A stretch of DNA of 64,000 nucleotides from Endosaccharibacter trunci. Its GTDB lineage: Bacteria; Pseudomonadota; Alphaproteobacteria; Acetobacterales; Acetobacteraceae. The notes under the pieces are model-generated. The model did not search any database. It saw only the letters and a list, made by a program, of their open reading frames with translations, and was not told where the DNA came from. The position numbers and the translations under genes are program-made. Position 1 is the stretch's first letter, and each line of letters starts with the position of its first letter. Location: NCBI GenBank assembly GCA_024515975.1, contig JAMSKV010000002.1, forward strand, positions 186,001-250,000, read 5' to 3'. This document shows, piece after piece, positions 32,194 through 41,075 of this stretch.

Positions 32194-34011
32194 TTACAGG
32201 CCGTGGCCAATCAGGAACTGCATCGCCAGCTGGCTGATGTCGGCGCCGTAGGGGATCGTGTAGTTGGTGATCCCCATCGTGTACAGCAGCGCTTGCGTGG
32301 GCGCATCCGGAACATACGGGTGGGCCTGGGCGTAACCGATGTCGCCGACGAAGCTGGTGAAGTCGATGTTCACCGCGTTCGGCACGATGTTGCCGTATGC
32401 GCCGAGGCCCCTGTCGCCGTAGGCGTAGTTCAGGAACGAGTTGGCGCGATTCAGCTTGATCTCGACGGTGGGTGCGAGCGTGCCGCCACGCAGGCCGCGG
32501 ACGGTGTCGATGAACGACTCCACCTTGCCGCCCGGCATCAGGTAGTGCGAGTAGGTCTGGAACGTATTCGGATTCTGCTGCGGGTTGGGATCGAAGTCGG
32601 TTCCGGCCGCGACGTTGAGGTCGGTCGGGTTGCCGAGCATCAGCCCGCTATTGTTGTTCAGCGGAATCCAGTCGGACCGGATGCCCTTGCCGTAGAAGCC
32701 GTACTCGCCATCCGGGCCGTCGATGCCGGCTGCGAAGGTGGTGCGGTGGCTGATGGTCAGCAGGTAGTAGTTGCCGTTCCTGATGTACATCTGCGGACGC
32801 TCGGTCTGGTCGTTCACGCAGTTGCCGGAAACCAGCGGCGGCAGGAACTTCCACTTGGTCAGCTCGGCGTTTTCCGCGACGGCGAGGCCGATATTGGCGC
32901 GCTGGAAGATCGCGCCGCTGTTGTTCACGTCGCTGACGGTTTCGCCGTAGGGATCGTTCTTGCGGTAGCCGAGATCGGATGCGTCGCAGGGCGTCTCGCC
33001 GCGCACGCCGGCGGAGTTGCCTTCGAACACCATGAACGTCTTGCCGGGGTGGGCCGGGTCCTCGAACGTGTAGGGGTCGCGGAAGGAGAAGAACTGGTTC
33101 TGTTCGCCGGTCTGGTAGTAGGTGCCGTCCGGAACCAGAAGCGGCGTGTGCGGCTGGAAGGTGCCGAACCAGACATGGTCGAGATCGGCGTGGATCGAGC
33201 CCTTCGCGTTGGTGATGGTGGCGACCGGCGCGTTGATGTTGTTGCCGCTGGCGTCACGATCAAAGGCGAGATCGGTGTAGAAGATGTTGATCCGGTTGCC
33301 GCCCTTGCTTTCGATCCTGGTGGAGCCGGACCATTCGGCCTGGGCGTTGTGCGGCACGTTGGCGTAGATCGCGTCGCTTTGTCCGTCCGGGAAGACGTTG
33401 CCGCCATAGATCCAGCCGCCGTTGGCAGGGCGCCTGGAGGCGGGGATGACGCTGCGCCGGTAGAAGAACCCGATCCGGGCATGCACGTGCCGGTCGTCGA
33501 AGCTGTATCCGGCATCCTTGCGCGCGGTCAGGCAGAAGATCACGTCCCAGCCGTTGAAGCTGTACTGGTTGCCCTGCGCGTCGGTCAGCGGCCAGGTGTC
33601 CCACACCCACACATAGGGGTTCATCACCGGGAAGTCGGCCGGAATCGCCGGCATGGTCAGCGAGGCCGGCATCGAGTTGGAGCCGGTGGTCACGTTCGGA
33701 TTGGACATGGCCCTGATCTGTCGCGCGTCGGCCCGGGTCCATTTCGCGGTGAACGCCTGCTCCGGATCGTAGGCGACGCCCGTGTGACGGGTTGGCGCCG
33801 GGAAGCCTGATTCGGTCGGAATGCGCTGCGCCATCGGCTTGCGCGGCATCACGCCGGGCGCAGGCGGGCGTTGCATGTCGCGAAGAACGCTGACGTGGTT
33901 GCCGGTCGCCTGGGCCGAGGCCGTTTGCGCCCATCCGGCGGAGGCCGTGGCGAGCACGACGGCCAGGCCGGCTCGGCGAGAGAAGTGGGATTTGCGCCTT
34001 GAACTCATCAT
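32194..34011 (-). CDS. lsdA: levansucrase (secreted GH68)
   Basis: 605 residues from ATG 34011 (a second ATG follows at once). Makes levan and fructo-oligosaccharides from sucrose outside the cell. A signal sequence (RRAGLAVVLATASAGWAQTA) is followed by the GH68 five-bladed propeller. Catalytic residues: nucleophile D138 in VWVWDTWPL, transition-state Asp D312 in FSFRDPYTF, acid/base E404 in DQTERPQMY. As I recall, G. diazotrophicus LsdA has D135, D309, E401 and a C339-C395 disulfide. The same +3 offset holds here (C342, C398), so this is very likely the ortholog. No exo-levanase gene (lsdB) follows, unlike in G. diazotrophicus. A LacI-type repressor is divergent. Confidence 0.93.
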   Translation of the reverse strand: MMSSRRKSHFSRRAGLAVVLATASAGWAQTASAQATGNHVSVLRDMQRPPAPGVMPRKPMAQRIPTESGFPAPTRHTGVAYDPEQAFTAKWTRADARQIRAMSNPNVTTGSNSMPASLTMPAIPADFPVMNPYVWVWDTWPLTDAQGNQYSFNGWDVIFCLTARKDAGYSFDDRHVHARIGFFYRRSVIPASRRPANGGWIYGGNVFPDGQSDAIYANVPHNAQAEWSGSTRIESKGGNRINIFYTDLAFDRDASGNNINAPVATITNAKGSIHADLDHVWFGTFQPHTPLLVPDGTYYQTGEQNQFFSFRDPYTFEDPAHPGKTFMVFEGNSAGVRGETPCDASDLGYRKNDPYGETVSDVNNSGAIFQRANIGLAVAENAELTKWKFLPPLVSGNCVNDQTERPQMYIRNGNYYLLTISHRTTFAAGIDGPDGEYGFYGKGIRSDWIPLNNNSGLMLGNPTDLNVAAGTDFDPNPQQNPNTFQTYSHYLMPGGKVESFIDTVRGLRGGTLAPTVEIKLNRANSFLNYAYGDRGLGAYGNIVPNAVNIDFTSFVGDIGYAQAHPYVPDAPTQALLYTMGITNYTIPYGADISQLAMQFLIGHGL

Positions 34012-34051
34012 GGGCCCTTCCTGGGTTTCATTACCTGACGTTAAGGTATCC

Positions 34052-34065
34052 TGGGAACGTTCCCA
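34052..34065. promoter_or_regulatory. perfect 14-bp palindromic operator between levansucrase and lacI-type genes
   Basis: TGGGAACGTTCCCA, with central CG as in LacI/GalR-family sites. On the minus strand it lies in the spacer of a possible promoter: TTGACT upstream, then GATACC or TACCTT 17-19 bases later, about 40 bases before the levansucrase start. Binding there would block transcription of levansucrase. Confidence 0.65.
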
Positions 34066-34197
34066 TAAGTCAATCAACGTTTCTCCGCCTTGGTTGGTGA
34101 TGGGGCATTCTTCCTTGGGAAGCGGCGGGGGACGGTGGCCGGCCCCGGCCGGATCGGCGCAGTGTGACGCCGACGCAGCAGACAGGATGGAGGCGAC

Positions 34198-35223
34198 GTG
34201 TCCGATCGCAGCAAGCCGACGCCTGCCCTGACGATCATCGAGATCGCCAGGCTGGCCGGTGTTTCCAAATCGACTGTATCGCGCGTGATGCTGGGGAGCC
34301 CGCTCGTCAACGCGGAAACGCGTCGCCGCGTCGAGGAAACCGTCGCGAAATACGACTACACGCCGAACGTGAATGCGGGTCAGATGCGCAGCAAGCGGAC
34401 GAACGTCGTTTCGGTGATCGTTCCGCTGTATCACGACGCGGACCAGTCCATCTCCGATCCGTTCTTCATGCGGATGCTGACGGCGTTGTCGGAAGTCCTG
34501 ACCGCGCGAAACTGCGATCTGTTGTTGTCGTGCATGTCCGAAACGGCGAGACGGCAGATCGACCATGCGGTCCGGGCGAAACGCGCCGACGGAATCATTG
34601 TTATCGGACAGAGCAACATCCACGAGGCGATCTGCGCCGTCGCCCGGCGCGCCGTTCCCATAGTGGCCTGGGGCCAGGCCGTGCCGGATCAGCCCTATGC
34701 GACCGTATCGTCGGACAACCGCACCGGCGCGCGCAAGGCGGTGTCGCATCTGCTGGGACTGGGACGTCGGCGGATTGTCGTTCTGGGCAACATCGACCTG
34801 CCGGAAACGCGCCCGCGTCTGCTCGGATACCGGGATGCGCTTGGCGAGGCGGGCGTGGCATCCGACCCGGCGCTGTTTGTCCCGTCATCGTTCAACCGAT
34901 CGAGCGCATCGGCGGCGGTCACCGCTTTTCTGGCCGGTGGGACGTCCTTCGACGGGGTGTTCGCTCTTTCCGACGAAATGGGTCGCGGCGCCGTGGACGC
35001 GCTCGCGCGTGCCGGGATGGCGGTTCCGGATGATGTCGCCGTGGTGGGCTTCGACGATATCGCCTCATCGACGGCGGATCTGCCGTTGACCACCGTTCGC
35101 CAGGATATTCCGGCTGCCGCCGCTGCTCTCGTGGAGCTGCTGATGGAACAGATCGACGGCGCGCCGTCGCGCGACGTGCTGCTGCCGACGGTGCTGGTTC
35201 GTCGCCAATCGACGGGATTCTGA
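34198..35223 (+). CDS. LacI-family transcriptional regulator
   Basis: 341 residues from GTG, with GGAGG at good spacing. The N-terminal HTH is typical: TIIEIARLAGVSKSTVSRVM then NAETRRRVEETVAKYDYTPN. The effector domain is a periplasmic-binding fold (VVSVIVPLYHDADQSISDPF, ADGIIVIGQSNIHEA, FDGVFALSDEMGRGAVDALA, VAVVGFDDIASSTADLPLTT). It is divergent from the levansucrase gene with a 14-bp palindrome between them, so it probably represses levansucrase and itself until a sugar ligand is present. The inducer is unknown. Confidence 0.88.
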   Translation: MSDRSKPTPALTIIEIARLAGVSKSTVSRVMLGSPLVNAETRRRVEETVAKYDYTPNVNAGQMRSKRTNVVSVIVPLYHDADQSISDPFFMRMLTALSEVLTARNCDLLLSCMSETARRQIDHAVRAKRADGIIVIGQSNIHEAICAVARRAVPIVAWGQAVPDQPYATVSSDNRTGARKAVSHLLGLGRRRIVVLGNIDLPETRPRLLGYRDALGEAGVASDPALFVPSSFNRSSASAAVTAFLAGGTSFDGVFALSDEMGRGAVDALARAGMAVPDDVAVVGFDDIASSTADLPLTTVRQDIPAAAAALVELLMEQIDGAPSRDVLLPTVLVRRQSTGF

Positions 35224-35386
35224 TCGGTTGCGGGTTTCGTGGAAGAGAACCGGCCGGGTGAGGGACAAGGCGGCCGTTTTCCAGGGCGGCGGATTCTCGC
35301 TCGGACAGAAACGATGTCGGGCGGTGCGAGAATGGTGGCCGCGTCGTTTCCATGACCGTCGGTACGGTCCGGAAACAGGTCCGGCC

Positions 35387-36334
35387 CTAGGCGGATGGTC
35401 TTTCCAGCCGGCCCAGGCGCTCCGTCAGTTCCGCGTAGACCCCGTCCGCATCGACGTCGCGCAGAACGAGGGCGTTGCGTGGCCGGTCCGTCACCCCCCA
35501 CCAGTCGATCACCGACATGCCGGCCGTGAGCGCGCTTTCGGTCTCGAACATGACGTTCACCTTGCGGCCGCCATAGAGATCGGGACGCAGCAGCCACAGA
35601 ACCGTGTTGGGATCGTGCAGCGGGCCGCCATCGGTGCCGAATTTCTCGGCTTCGAAGCGTTTCTCGAACGCGAACCAGTCCGCCACCACCGCGCCGATGC
35701 CGCCCGGCAGGGCGCGCAGGCGCTCCATGCGGGCCCGGCTGGTGTGAAGCTGGTGCGTGACGTCCAGAGGCACCACGACGATCGGCACGCCGGAGGCGAA
35801 CACCAGGGCGGCCGCGTCGGGATCGGCGGCGGCGTTGAACTCGGCGCAGGGCGTGATGTTGCCCAGCTCCGACCAGGCGCCGATCATCGTCACGATGCGT
35901 TCGATCCGCTCCGCGATTCGCGGTTCGCGCTGCAGGGCCAGCGCGATATTGGTGAGCGGCCCGATGCAGCACAGCGTGATGCTGCCGGGCGGGTTCTCCA
36001 TCAGTGTCCGCACCAGGAAGGAGTCCGCCGGTTCCTCCCGCGCCCGGAGGCGTGGCGCCGGCAGCTCCACGCCTTCGAAGCCGGTGCGGCCATGCACGTG
36101 GCTGGCGTCGATCGGCGCCCGTCGCAGCGGCCTGTCCGCGCCGGGATGCACGGGAATCTCCGTCCGCCCCGCCAGCTCCAGGGTCTTGAGCGCATTCTCC
36201 GTGGTGTGGCCGAGCGACACGTTGCCGGCCACCGTGGTGATGCCCAGCAGTTCGATCTCCGGCGAGGCCAGCGCCAGCAGGATGGTCACTGCGTCATCCT
36301 GACCGGGATCGGTGTCGATGATGATTCGCGTCAT
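35387..36334 (-). CDS. nucleoside hydrolase (IUNH family)
   Basis: 315 residues from ATG 36334. The Ca2+-binding signature TRIIIDTDPGQDDAVTILLA opens the protein, followed by LGITTVAGNVSLGHTTENAL, LCCIGPLTNIALAL, NITPCAEFNAAADPDAAALV and the C-terminal HDPNTVLWLL with the conserved Asp. It splits a ribonucleoside to base and ribose. The start lies 41 bases inside the end of the DUF817 fusion gene. Purine release fits the ureide genes 6 kb away, but the preferred nucleoside is not known. Confidence 0.88.
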   Translation of the reverse strand: MTRIIIDTDPGQDDAVTILLALASPEIELLGITTVAGNVSLGHTTENALKTLELAGRTEIPVHPGADRPLRRAPIDASHVHGRTGFEGVELPAPRLRAREEPADSFLVRTLMENPPGSITLCCIGPLTNIALALQREPRIAERIERIVTMIGAWSELGNITPCAEFNAAADPDAAALVFASGVPIVVVPLDVTHQLHTSRARMERLRALPGGIGAVVADWFAFEKRFEAEKFGTDGGPLHDPNTVLWLLRPDLYGGRKVNVMFETESALTAGMSVIDWWGVTDRPRNALVLRDVDADGVYAELTERLGRLERPSA

Positions 36335-37616
36335 GCGCGGCTCCGATCCTGACCGTGACAGAAACAGGCGGCCAGAAAGATGCCGCAAAGATGCCGCCGG
36401 TATATAGGACCAGATTGAGCGGGTCGAACACGCGCCCGAGCAGCAGCACGCCCGGCATCGTATGCCGGAACGCGTCCAGCGGCGCCCAACGAACGAGGCG
36501 CGACAGCTCAACCAGGAAGGCGATCCCGATGCTGGCGGCGATGGCGCCCGCTCCGGCCCGGCCGTCCCTGCGCGAAGCCGCCACAAGGCACAGCACCATG
36601 CCGCCCCAGAGCACCGACCCGACGGCATGGAACCAGAAACGCGGCACGTCATGCGGCCACAGAGCCCAGGCCAAACCGCAGGACAGCAGAAACGCCGCCA
36701 TTCCCAGCCGGGCGAGGCGCGCGGGCGGATGCGGCCGCCGGGGCCCGAACGGTATCGCGCCGAGCTGCGCCGACACGGTCGCGAAGGAGACCAGCATCAG
36801 CAGGAACCAGGAGGACAGCTTGGAGATCGGCACCATCGTCCAGCCGGCGCGCTGGTTCGGATAGATCCAGGCGCCGACGCCGGTGCCGATATTCTCCGCG
36901 AACCAGATGAACAGGGCGACGAGGCCGAAGCCGAGCAGGAGCGGCATGGATCGGGGCGTACGCCACACGGTAAAGAAGACGATGGTGCGGCCGAACAGCA
37001 TCGCAGTGGCCAGAATCAAGGGATAGCGCAGATCGATCCGCCAGTGATCGGCAAAGAAATTGGCGTAGATCGCCGCAGCCAGGGCCAGGACGGAGAACAG
37101 GAACGGGTAGCGTTCGAACCGAAGGGCGAAGAGATGCCAGGCGCGCACCAGATAGCTGCCGACGGCGCCATACATGAAGCCGGTGAACAACGGCACGCCA
37201 CCGATGCGCAGAAGACTGGGTTCCGGATAGATCCAGGACCCGACATGAGTCTTGAATACCTCCATGCTCGTGCCGAGCGCATGGAACAGCAGGATCACCC
37301 GCGCTTCGGACAACGTTTCCATGCGCAGCAGGAGCAGGACGATCTGGATCAACACAGCGCCGAGCACGAGCGCGTCGTAGCGGGTGACCGGCGCGTGATG
37401 CGGATACCAGAGCCTGGTCGCAATCAGCAACGCCAGCAGCAAACCGCCGAACAGGCAGGCCCAGCCTTGCTTGATCCCGAAGCGCAGAAATTCGTAGCTG
37501 GCGGCGGCAAAGCGGCCCCGCGCCTGCGCACGCAGGCCGAGACGTTCTTCCCAGGCAACAAACCCGGCCAGGACCGGCCAGCGCGTCGCCGCGCTGGGGC
37601 GGTGCCGCTGCAGCAT
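36294..37616 (-). CDS. DUF817-DUF2809 fusion membrane protein
   Basis: 440 residues from ATG 37616, one base after the hisC stop. Residues about 25-285 are DUF817: KQGWACLFGGLLLALLIATR, LGTSMEVFKTHVGSWIYPEP, RIGGVPLFTGFMYGAVGSYL, FIWFAENIGTGVGAWIYPNQ. Residues about 305-425 are DUF2809: GMAAFLLSCGLAWALWPHD, FLVELSRLVRWAPLDAFRHT and MPGVLLLGRVFDPLNLVLYT. Eleven to thirteen membrane helices in all. Neither family has a known function. The final 15 residues are His/Arg-rich and overlap the next gene. Confidence 0.8.
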   Translation of the reverse strand: MLQRHRPSAATRWPVLAGFVAWEERLGLRAQARGRFAAASYEFLRFGIKQGWACLFGGLLLALLIATRLWYPHHAPVTRYDALVLGAVLIQIVLLLLRMETLSEARVILLFHALGTSMEVFKTHVGSWIYPEPSLLRIGGVPLFTGFMYGAVGSYLVRAWHLFALRFERYPFLFSVLALAAAIYANFFADHWRIDLRYPLILATAMLFGRTIVFFTVWRTPRSMPLLLGFGLVALFIWFAENIGTGVGAWIYPNQRAGWTMVPISKLSSWFLLMLVSFATVSAQLGAIPFGPRRPHPPARLARLGMAAFLLSCGLAWALWPHDVPRFWFHAVGSVLWGGMVLCLVAASRRDGRAGAGAIAASIGIAFLVELSRLVRWAPLDAFRHTMPGVLLLGRVFDPLNLVLYTGGIFAASFWPPVSVTVRIGAAHDANHHRHRSRSG

Positions 37617-37617
37617 C

Positions 37618-38688
37618 TCAGTCGCGATTGGCGCGCAGGATCGTGCCCAGCCGCTCCAGAAGCGTGTCGCATTCGGCGTCGGTGCCGATCGTGATGCGCA
37701 GATGATCGGCGATGCGGGGCGTGTTGAAGTGCCGCACCAGCACGTTGTTCTCGCGCAGCCGCCGTTGCAGGCTGGCGCCGTCGCGATCCGGATGCCGCGC
37801 CAGAACGAAGTTCGCCGCAGACGGCAGGACGAGGAAGCCGAGCCGCTCCAGCCCGTCCACCAGAGTCTCGCGGCTGCGGATGATCCGCGCCGTGGTCTCG
37901 TGGAACCAGCTGTCATCCTCAATCGACGCGCTGGCGCCGGCCTCGGCCAGACGATCGAGCGGATAGGAGTTGAAGCTGTCCTTCACCCGCACCAGCGCCT
38001 CGATCAGCGCCGCGTCGCCGACGGCGTAGCCGACGCGCAGCCCGGCCAGGGCACGCGATTTCGACAGCGTGTGCACCACCAGCAGGTTCGGATAGCGCCC
38101 GACCAGGGACACGGCGGAGTCCGCTCCGAAATCCACATAGGCCTCGTCGATCACCACGGGCTGATCGGGATGATCGCGCAGGATGGTCTCGATCTCGCCC
38201 AGAGACAGGGCGATGCCGGTGGGCGCGTTCGGATTGGCGATGATGATCGCGCCGCAGGGCCGGCGGTAATCCTCCGGCCGGACGCGGAAATCGTCATCCA
38301 GCGCCACCGTCTCGAAGGCGATGCCGTAGAGGCCGCAATAGACCGGATAGAAGCTGTAGGTGATGTCCGGAAACAGCAGCGGCGCGTCGTGCTTGAGCAG
38401 CCCCTGGAACGCGTGCGCCAGGACCTCGTCGGAGCCGTTGCCGACGAAGACCTGCGACCGCTCCACGCGATGGTGCCGGGCGATGGCGTCGCGGAGCGCG
38501 GTGCTTTCCGGGTCCGGATACAGGCGCAGCGTATCGGAGGCGGCCTCTCGGATCGCCTGGAGGGCGCGCGGGCTCGGTCCATAGGGGCATTCGTTGGTGT
38601 TGAGCTTGATCAGCCCGGCCAGCTTCGGCTGCTCGCCCGGCACATAGGGCACCAGCTCATGCGTCGCGGCGCTCCAGAAACGGCTCAT
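37618..38688 (-). CDS. hisC: histidinol-phosphate aminotransferase
   Basis: 356 residues from ATG 38688. A class II PLP aminotransferase converting imidazole-acetol phosphate and glutamate to L-histidinol phosphate. Seen are [69 protein letters not shown] and the PLP lysine in [20 protein letters not shown]. Heads a three-gene run with the DUF817 fusion and nucleoside hydrolase, not a his operon, so a paralogous role with another amino acid is possible. Confidence 0.88.
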   Translation of the reverse strand: MSRFWSAATHELVPYVPGEQPKLAGLIKLNTNECPYGPSPRALQAIREAASDTLRLYPDPESTALRDAIARHHRVERSQVFVGNGSDEVLAHAFQGLLKHDAPLLFPDITYSFYPVYCGLYGIAFETVALDDDFRVRPEDYRRPCGAIIIANPNAPTGIALSLGEIETILRDHPDQPVVIDEAYVDFGADSAVSLVGRYPNLLVVHTLSKSRALAGLRVGYAVGDAALIEALVRVKDSFNSYPLDRLAEAGASASIEDDSWFHETTARIIRSRETLVDGLERLGFLVLPSAANFVLARHPDRDGASLQRRLRENNVLVRHFNTPRIADHLRITIGTDAECDTLLERLGTILRANRD

Positions 38689-38856
38689 GACGCGTGCTCC
38701 TCTCCCAATCTGGCCTGATCCGGCGTTCCGCATAGCCGCCGGGAGCCGAACGGGGCAAGGCGCGCACGCTGTCGCGAGCGTTGGAACGAGAGCCGCTCCC
38801 TCGCGTCCCATCCAACGCGCCCCCTCCAACACGCCATCCTCGAAGGTCGCCTTGCC

Positions 38857-39432
38857 ATGCTCGAGAACATCCCGGCCGCGATCGGCCACGCCCTGCACGG
38901 AGTCCGCAACAAACCGGAAGACCTCGTCTGGGCGGATCCGGCCTTCGCCGATGTGCCGGACATCATCCAGCTGACTTCGCCAGCATTTCCGCCCGGCGGC
39001 GCGATCCCGGCCGCGCATACGGAGGACGGCGAGGGCATCTCGCCGCCGCTGGAGTGGATCGGCGTGCCGCCCGAGGCGGAGGCGCTGGTGCTGCTGGTCG
39101 AGGACCAGGACAGCCCGACGCCGAAACCGCTGGTGCATGCCATCCTGCCCGGCCTTCAGGCCCGCGACGGCCGACTGGAACCCGGCGCGCTGCCGGGCAA
39201 GACCGGCCCCGGCACGGTGGGAACGGTCGGCCGCAACTCGTTCTGGCAGCGCGCCTGGCTGCCGCCCGATCCGCCCACCGGGCATGGCCCGCATCGCTAC
39301 GTGTTCCAGCTCTTCGCGCTGGACCGGGCCATCGACGCGACCGCCATCTCCGGCCGCGGCGCGCTGGTGAAAGCCTTGCACGGCCACGTTCTCGCTTTAG
39401 GCACGCTGACCGGGACGTACGAGCGCAGCTGA
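38857..39432 (+). CDS. YbhB/YbcL-family (PEBP, Raf kinase inhibitor-like) protein
   Basis: 191 residues. The PEBP fold is recognised by [80 protein letters not shown] and [15 protein letters not shown] DxDxP and GxHxY-like anion pocket is present. Bacterial members are cytoplasmic or periplasmic with unsettled roles. Here there is no signal peptide. It is divergent from hisC. Confidence 0.85.
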   Translation: MLENIPAAIGHALHGVRNKPEDLVWADPAFADVPDIIQLTSPAFPPGGAIPAAHTEDGEGISPPLEWIGVPPEAEALVLLVEDQDSPTPKPLVHAILPGLQARDGRLEPGALPGKTGPGTVGTVGRNSFWQRAWLPPDPPTGHGPHRYVFQLFALDRAIDATAISGRGALVKALHGHVLALGTLTGTYERS

Positions 39433-39562
39433 TCCGCTCCAGGGGGGAAAGCTGTTCTCTCCGGGGAGGAAGAACTGAAGATCGTCTGTCCGGTTGGCTC
39501 CGCGCCGCGCGTTCGGACCCGAGCGGACGGATGTTTTCATCTCGTATCGAAGCTTCTGTCTT

Positions 39563-41050
39563 CTACGAGGGTGGATCGAGACTGACCAATTCCGGCGTGT
39601 CGTAATCCAGCAAACTCTGCAGATGCGCCCTGGCATCGTCGAGAAACAGGGCGCGCGACAGGCCGCCGACCAGCCGTGCGACGCCGTAGCGCATGCCGCT
39701 GATCGATGCGCCGGACAGGCCCATCGACGGCGTGGCGCCAAAGGTGAAGTTGTGGATGTGCCGCAGGGCAGGCGTCTGCCCGGGGTCGCGTTCCAGGAAC
39801 TCGAACCCCGCACCCAGATAGGGATGACTGCCGAGCAGCGCATTCTGTTCGGCGGCGGGCGGCGTGAAGCGGTCGCGCCACAGGGCGATATTCGTCGCGA
39901 AATTCGCAAGCTCCGGACGCAGGCTCAGATCCACCTGGAAGCCGGTGCCGACGATCAGGAAATCGAAGCGCAGCGCACCGTCCGGCGTGTCCACCACGAT
40001 CTCGTCCCGCTCCATGCGCGCGCCGAGCCAGGGGCATCCGGTACGCAGCGAAAAGCCCGCATGGCGGCGGCAGCGCCAGAACGTATCCTGCGGCGGCGGC
40101 TGGTTCAGGTCGAAGATGCGCTTCATGAAACGCCAGCGATCGAGATCGGGCAGGGAGGCGAAATGCCCCAGGAAGCCCGCGTTCTCCATCCAGCGATACG
40201 GGTTCACGCGCGGCAGCTCCGGTCGCCGCAGGCACAGCGTCACGGTCGCGGCGCCGGCTTCCAGCGCCGTGGCGGCGTTGTCGAACGCCGAGGCGCCCGC
40301 GCCCAGCACGCCGATCCGTGCCCCGTGGAGCCGTCCGAATTCGATCTCGCCCGAGGTATGCGCCCAGCGATCGGCGGGGACGGCATCGCGAATGAAGCGC
40401 GGCACATGCCAGGCGCCGCTGCCGTCGATCCCCGTCGCCAGCACCACCTTGCGCGCCAGGCGCGTTTCCGTCCCCGTCGCGCTGTCCAGGGTCAGCCGCA
40501 GCAGATGCCCGTCGGCGGTCGGCACCGGCTCGATCGCGCTGACCGTTATGCCCGACCGCACCGGCAGGGTCAGCACCCGGCGGAACCAGTTCAGATATTC
40601 CTGCCAGTCCTGACGGCTGATCTTGTCCAGCGCCTCCCAGGCGTCCGACCCGTGGCGTGCCTCGAACCAGGCGCGTGGCGACAGGCTCGGAATGCCGAGA
40701 TCGGGGCCCGTCACATGCTTGGGCGTCCGCAAGGTCAACATGCGCGCGAACGTCACCCAGGGGCCGGCCAGCCCGTCCGGGTTCCGGTCGAACACCGCTA
40801 TGTTGTCGATCTTCTCGCGCCTGAGGCCGAACGCTGTCGCCAGGCCGCCCTGTCCACCGCCGACGATCGCGACGTCCAGCACCGCTTCGCCCGCATGCGT
40901 GCGCGGCGGCACCCAGGCCCGCGACGGATAATCGATCAGCGACAGATCGCGCCGCACGCGTGCGTCCAGTTCGCGCAAGCCCGCCTGCGATGCGGCAACA
41001 TGGTTCACGATAAGGCTCCCGGCGCTGGCGGTCCGCTCAGTCTGTCGCAT
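39563..41050 (-). CDS. FAD/NAD(P)-binding flavoprotein (monooxygenase-like)
   Basis: 495 residues from ATG 41050. Two Rossmann motifs: FAD site VAIVGGGQGGLATAFGLRRE near residue 60 and NAD(P) site IGVLGAGASAFDNAATALEA near 245. Between them lie WVTFARMLTLRTPKHVTGPD and VVLATGIDGSGAWHVP; after them FDFLIVGTGFQVDLSLRPEL. The layout resembles flavin-containing monooxygenases and related NAD(P)/FAD oxidoreductases. It starts 25 bases after the stop of the glycerate kinase gene on the same strand and may be in its operon. Substrate unknown. Confidence 0.8.
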   Translation of the reverse strand: MRQTERTASAGSLIVNHVAASQAGLRELDARVRRDLSLIDYPSRAWVPPRTHAGEAVLDVAIVGGGQGGLATAFGLRREKIDNIAVFDRNPDGLAGPWVTFARMLTLRTPKHVTGPDLGIPSLSPRAWFEARHGSDAWEALDKISRQDWQEYLNWFRRVLTLPVRSGITVSAIEPVPTADGHLLRLTLDSATGTETRLARKVVLATGIDGSGAWHVPRFIRDAVPADRWAHTSGEIEFGRLHGARIGVLGAGASAFDNAATALEAGAATVTLCLRRPELPRVNPYRWMENAGFLGHFASLPDLDRWRFMKRIFDLNQPPPQDTFWRCRRHAGFSLRTGCPWLGARMERDEIVVDTPDGALRFDFLIVGTGFQVDLSLRPELANFATNIALWRDRFTPPAAEQNALLGSHPYLGAGFEFLERDPGQTPALRHIHNFTFGATPSMGLSGASISGMRYGVARLVGGLSRALFLDDARAHLQSLLDYDTPELVSLDPPS

Positions 41051-41075
41051 GCTGCAAGTTTCGGGCCGGGTGGGC

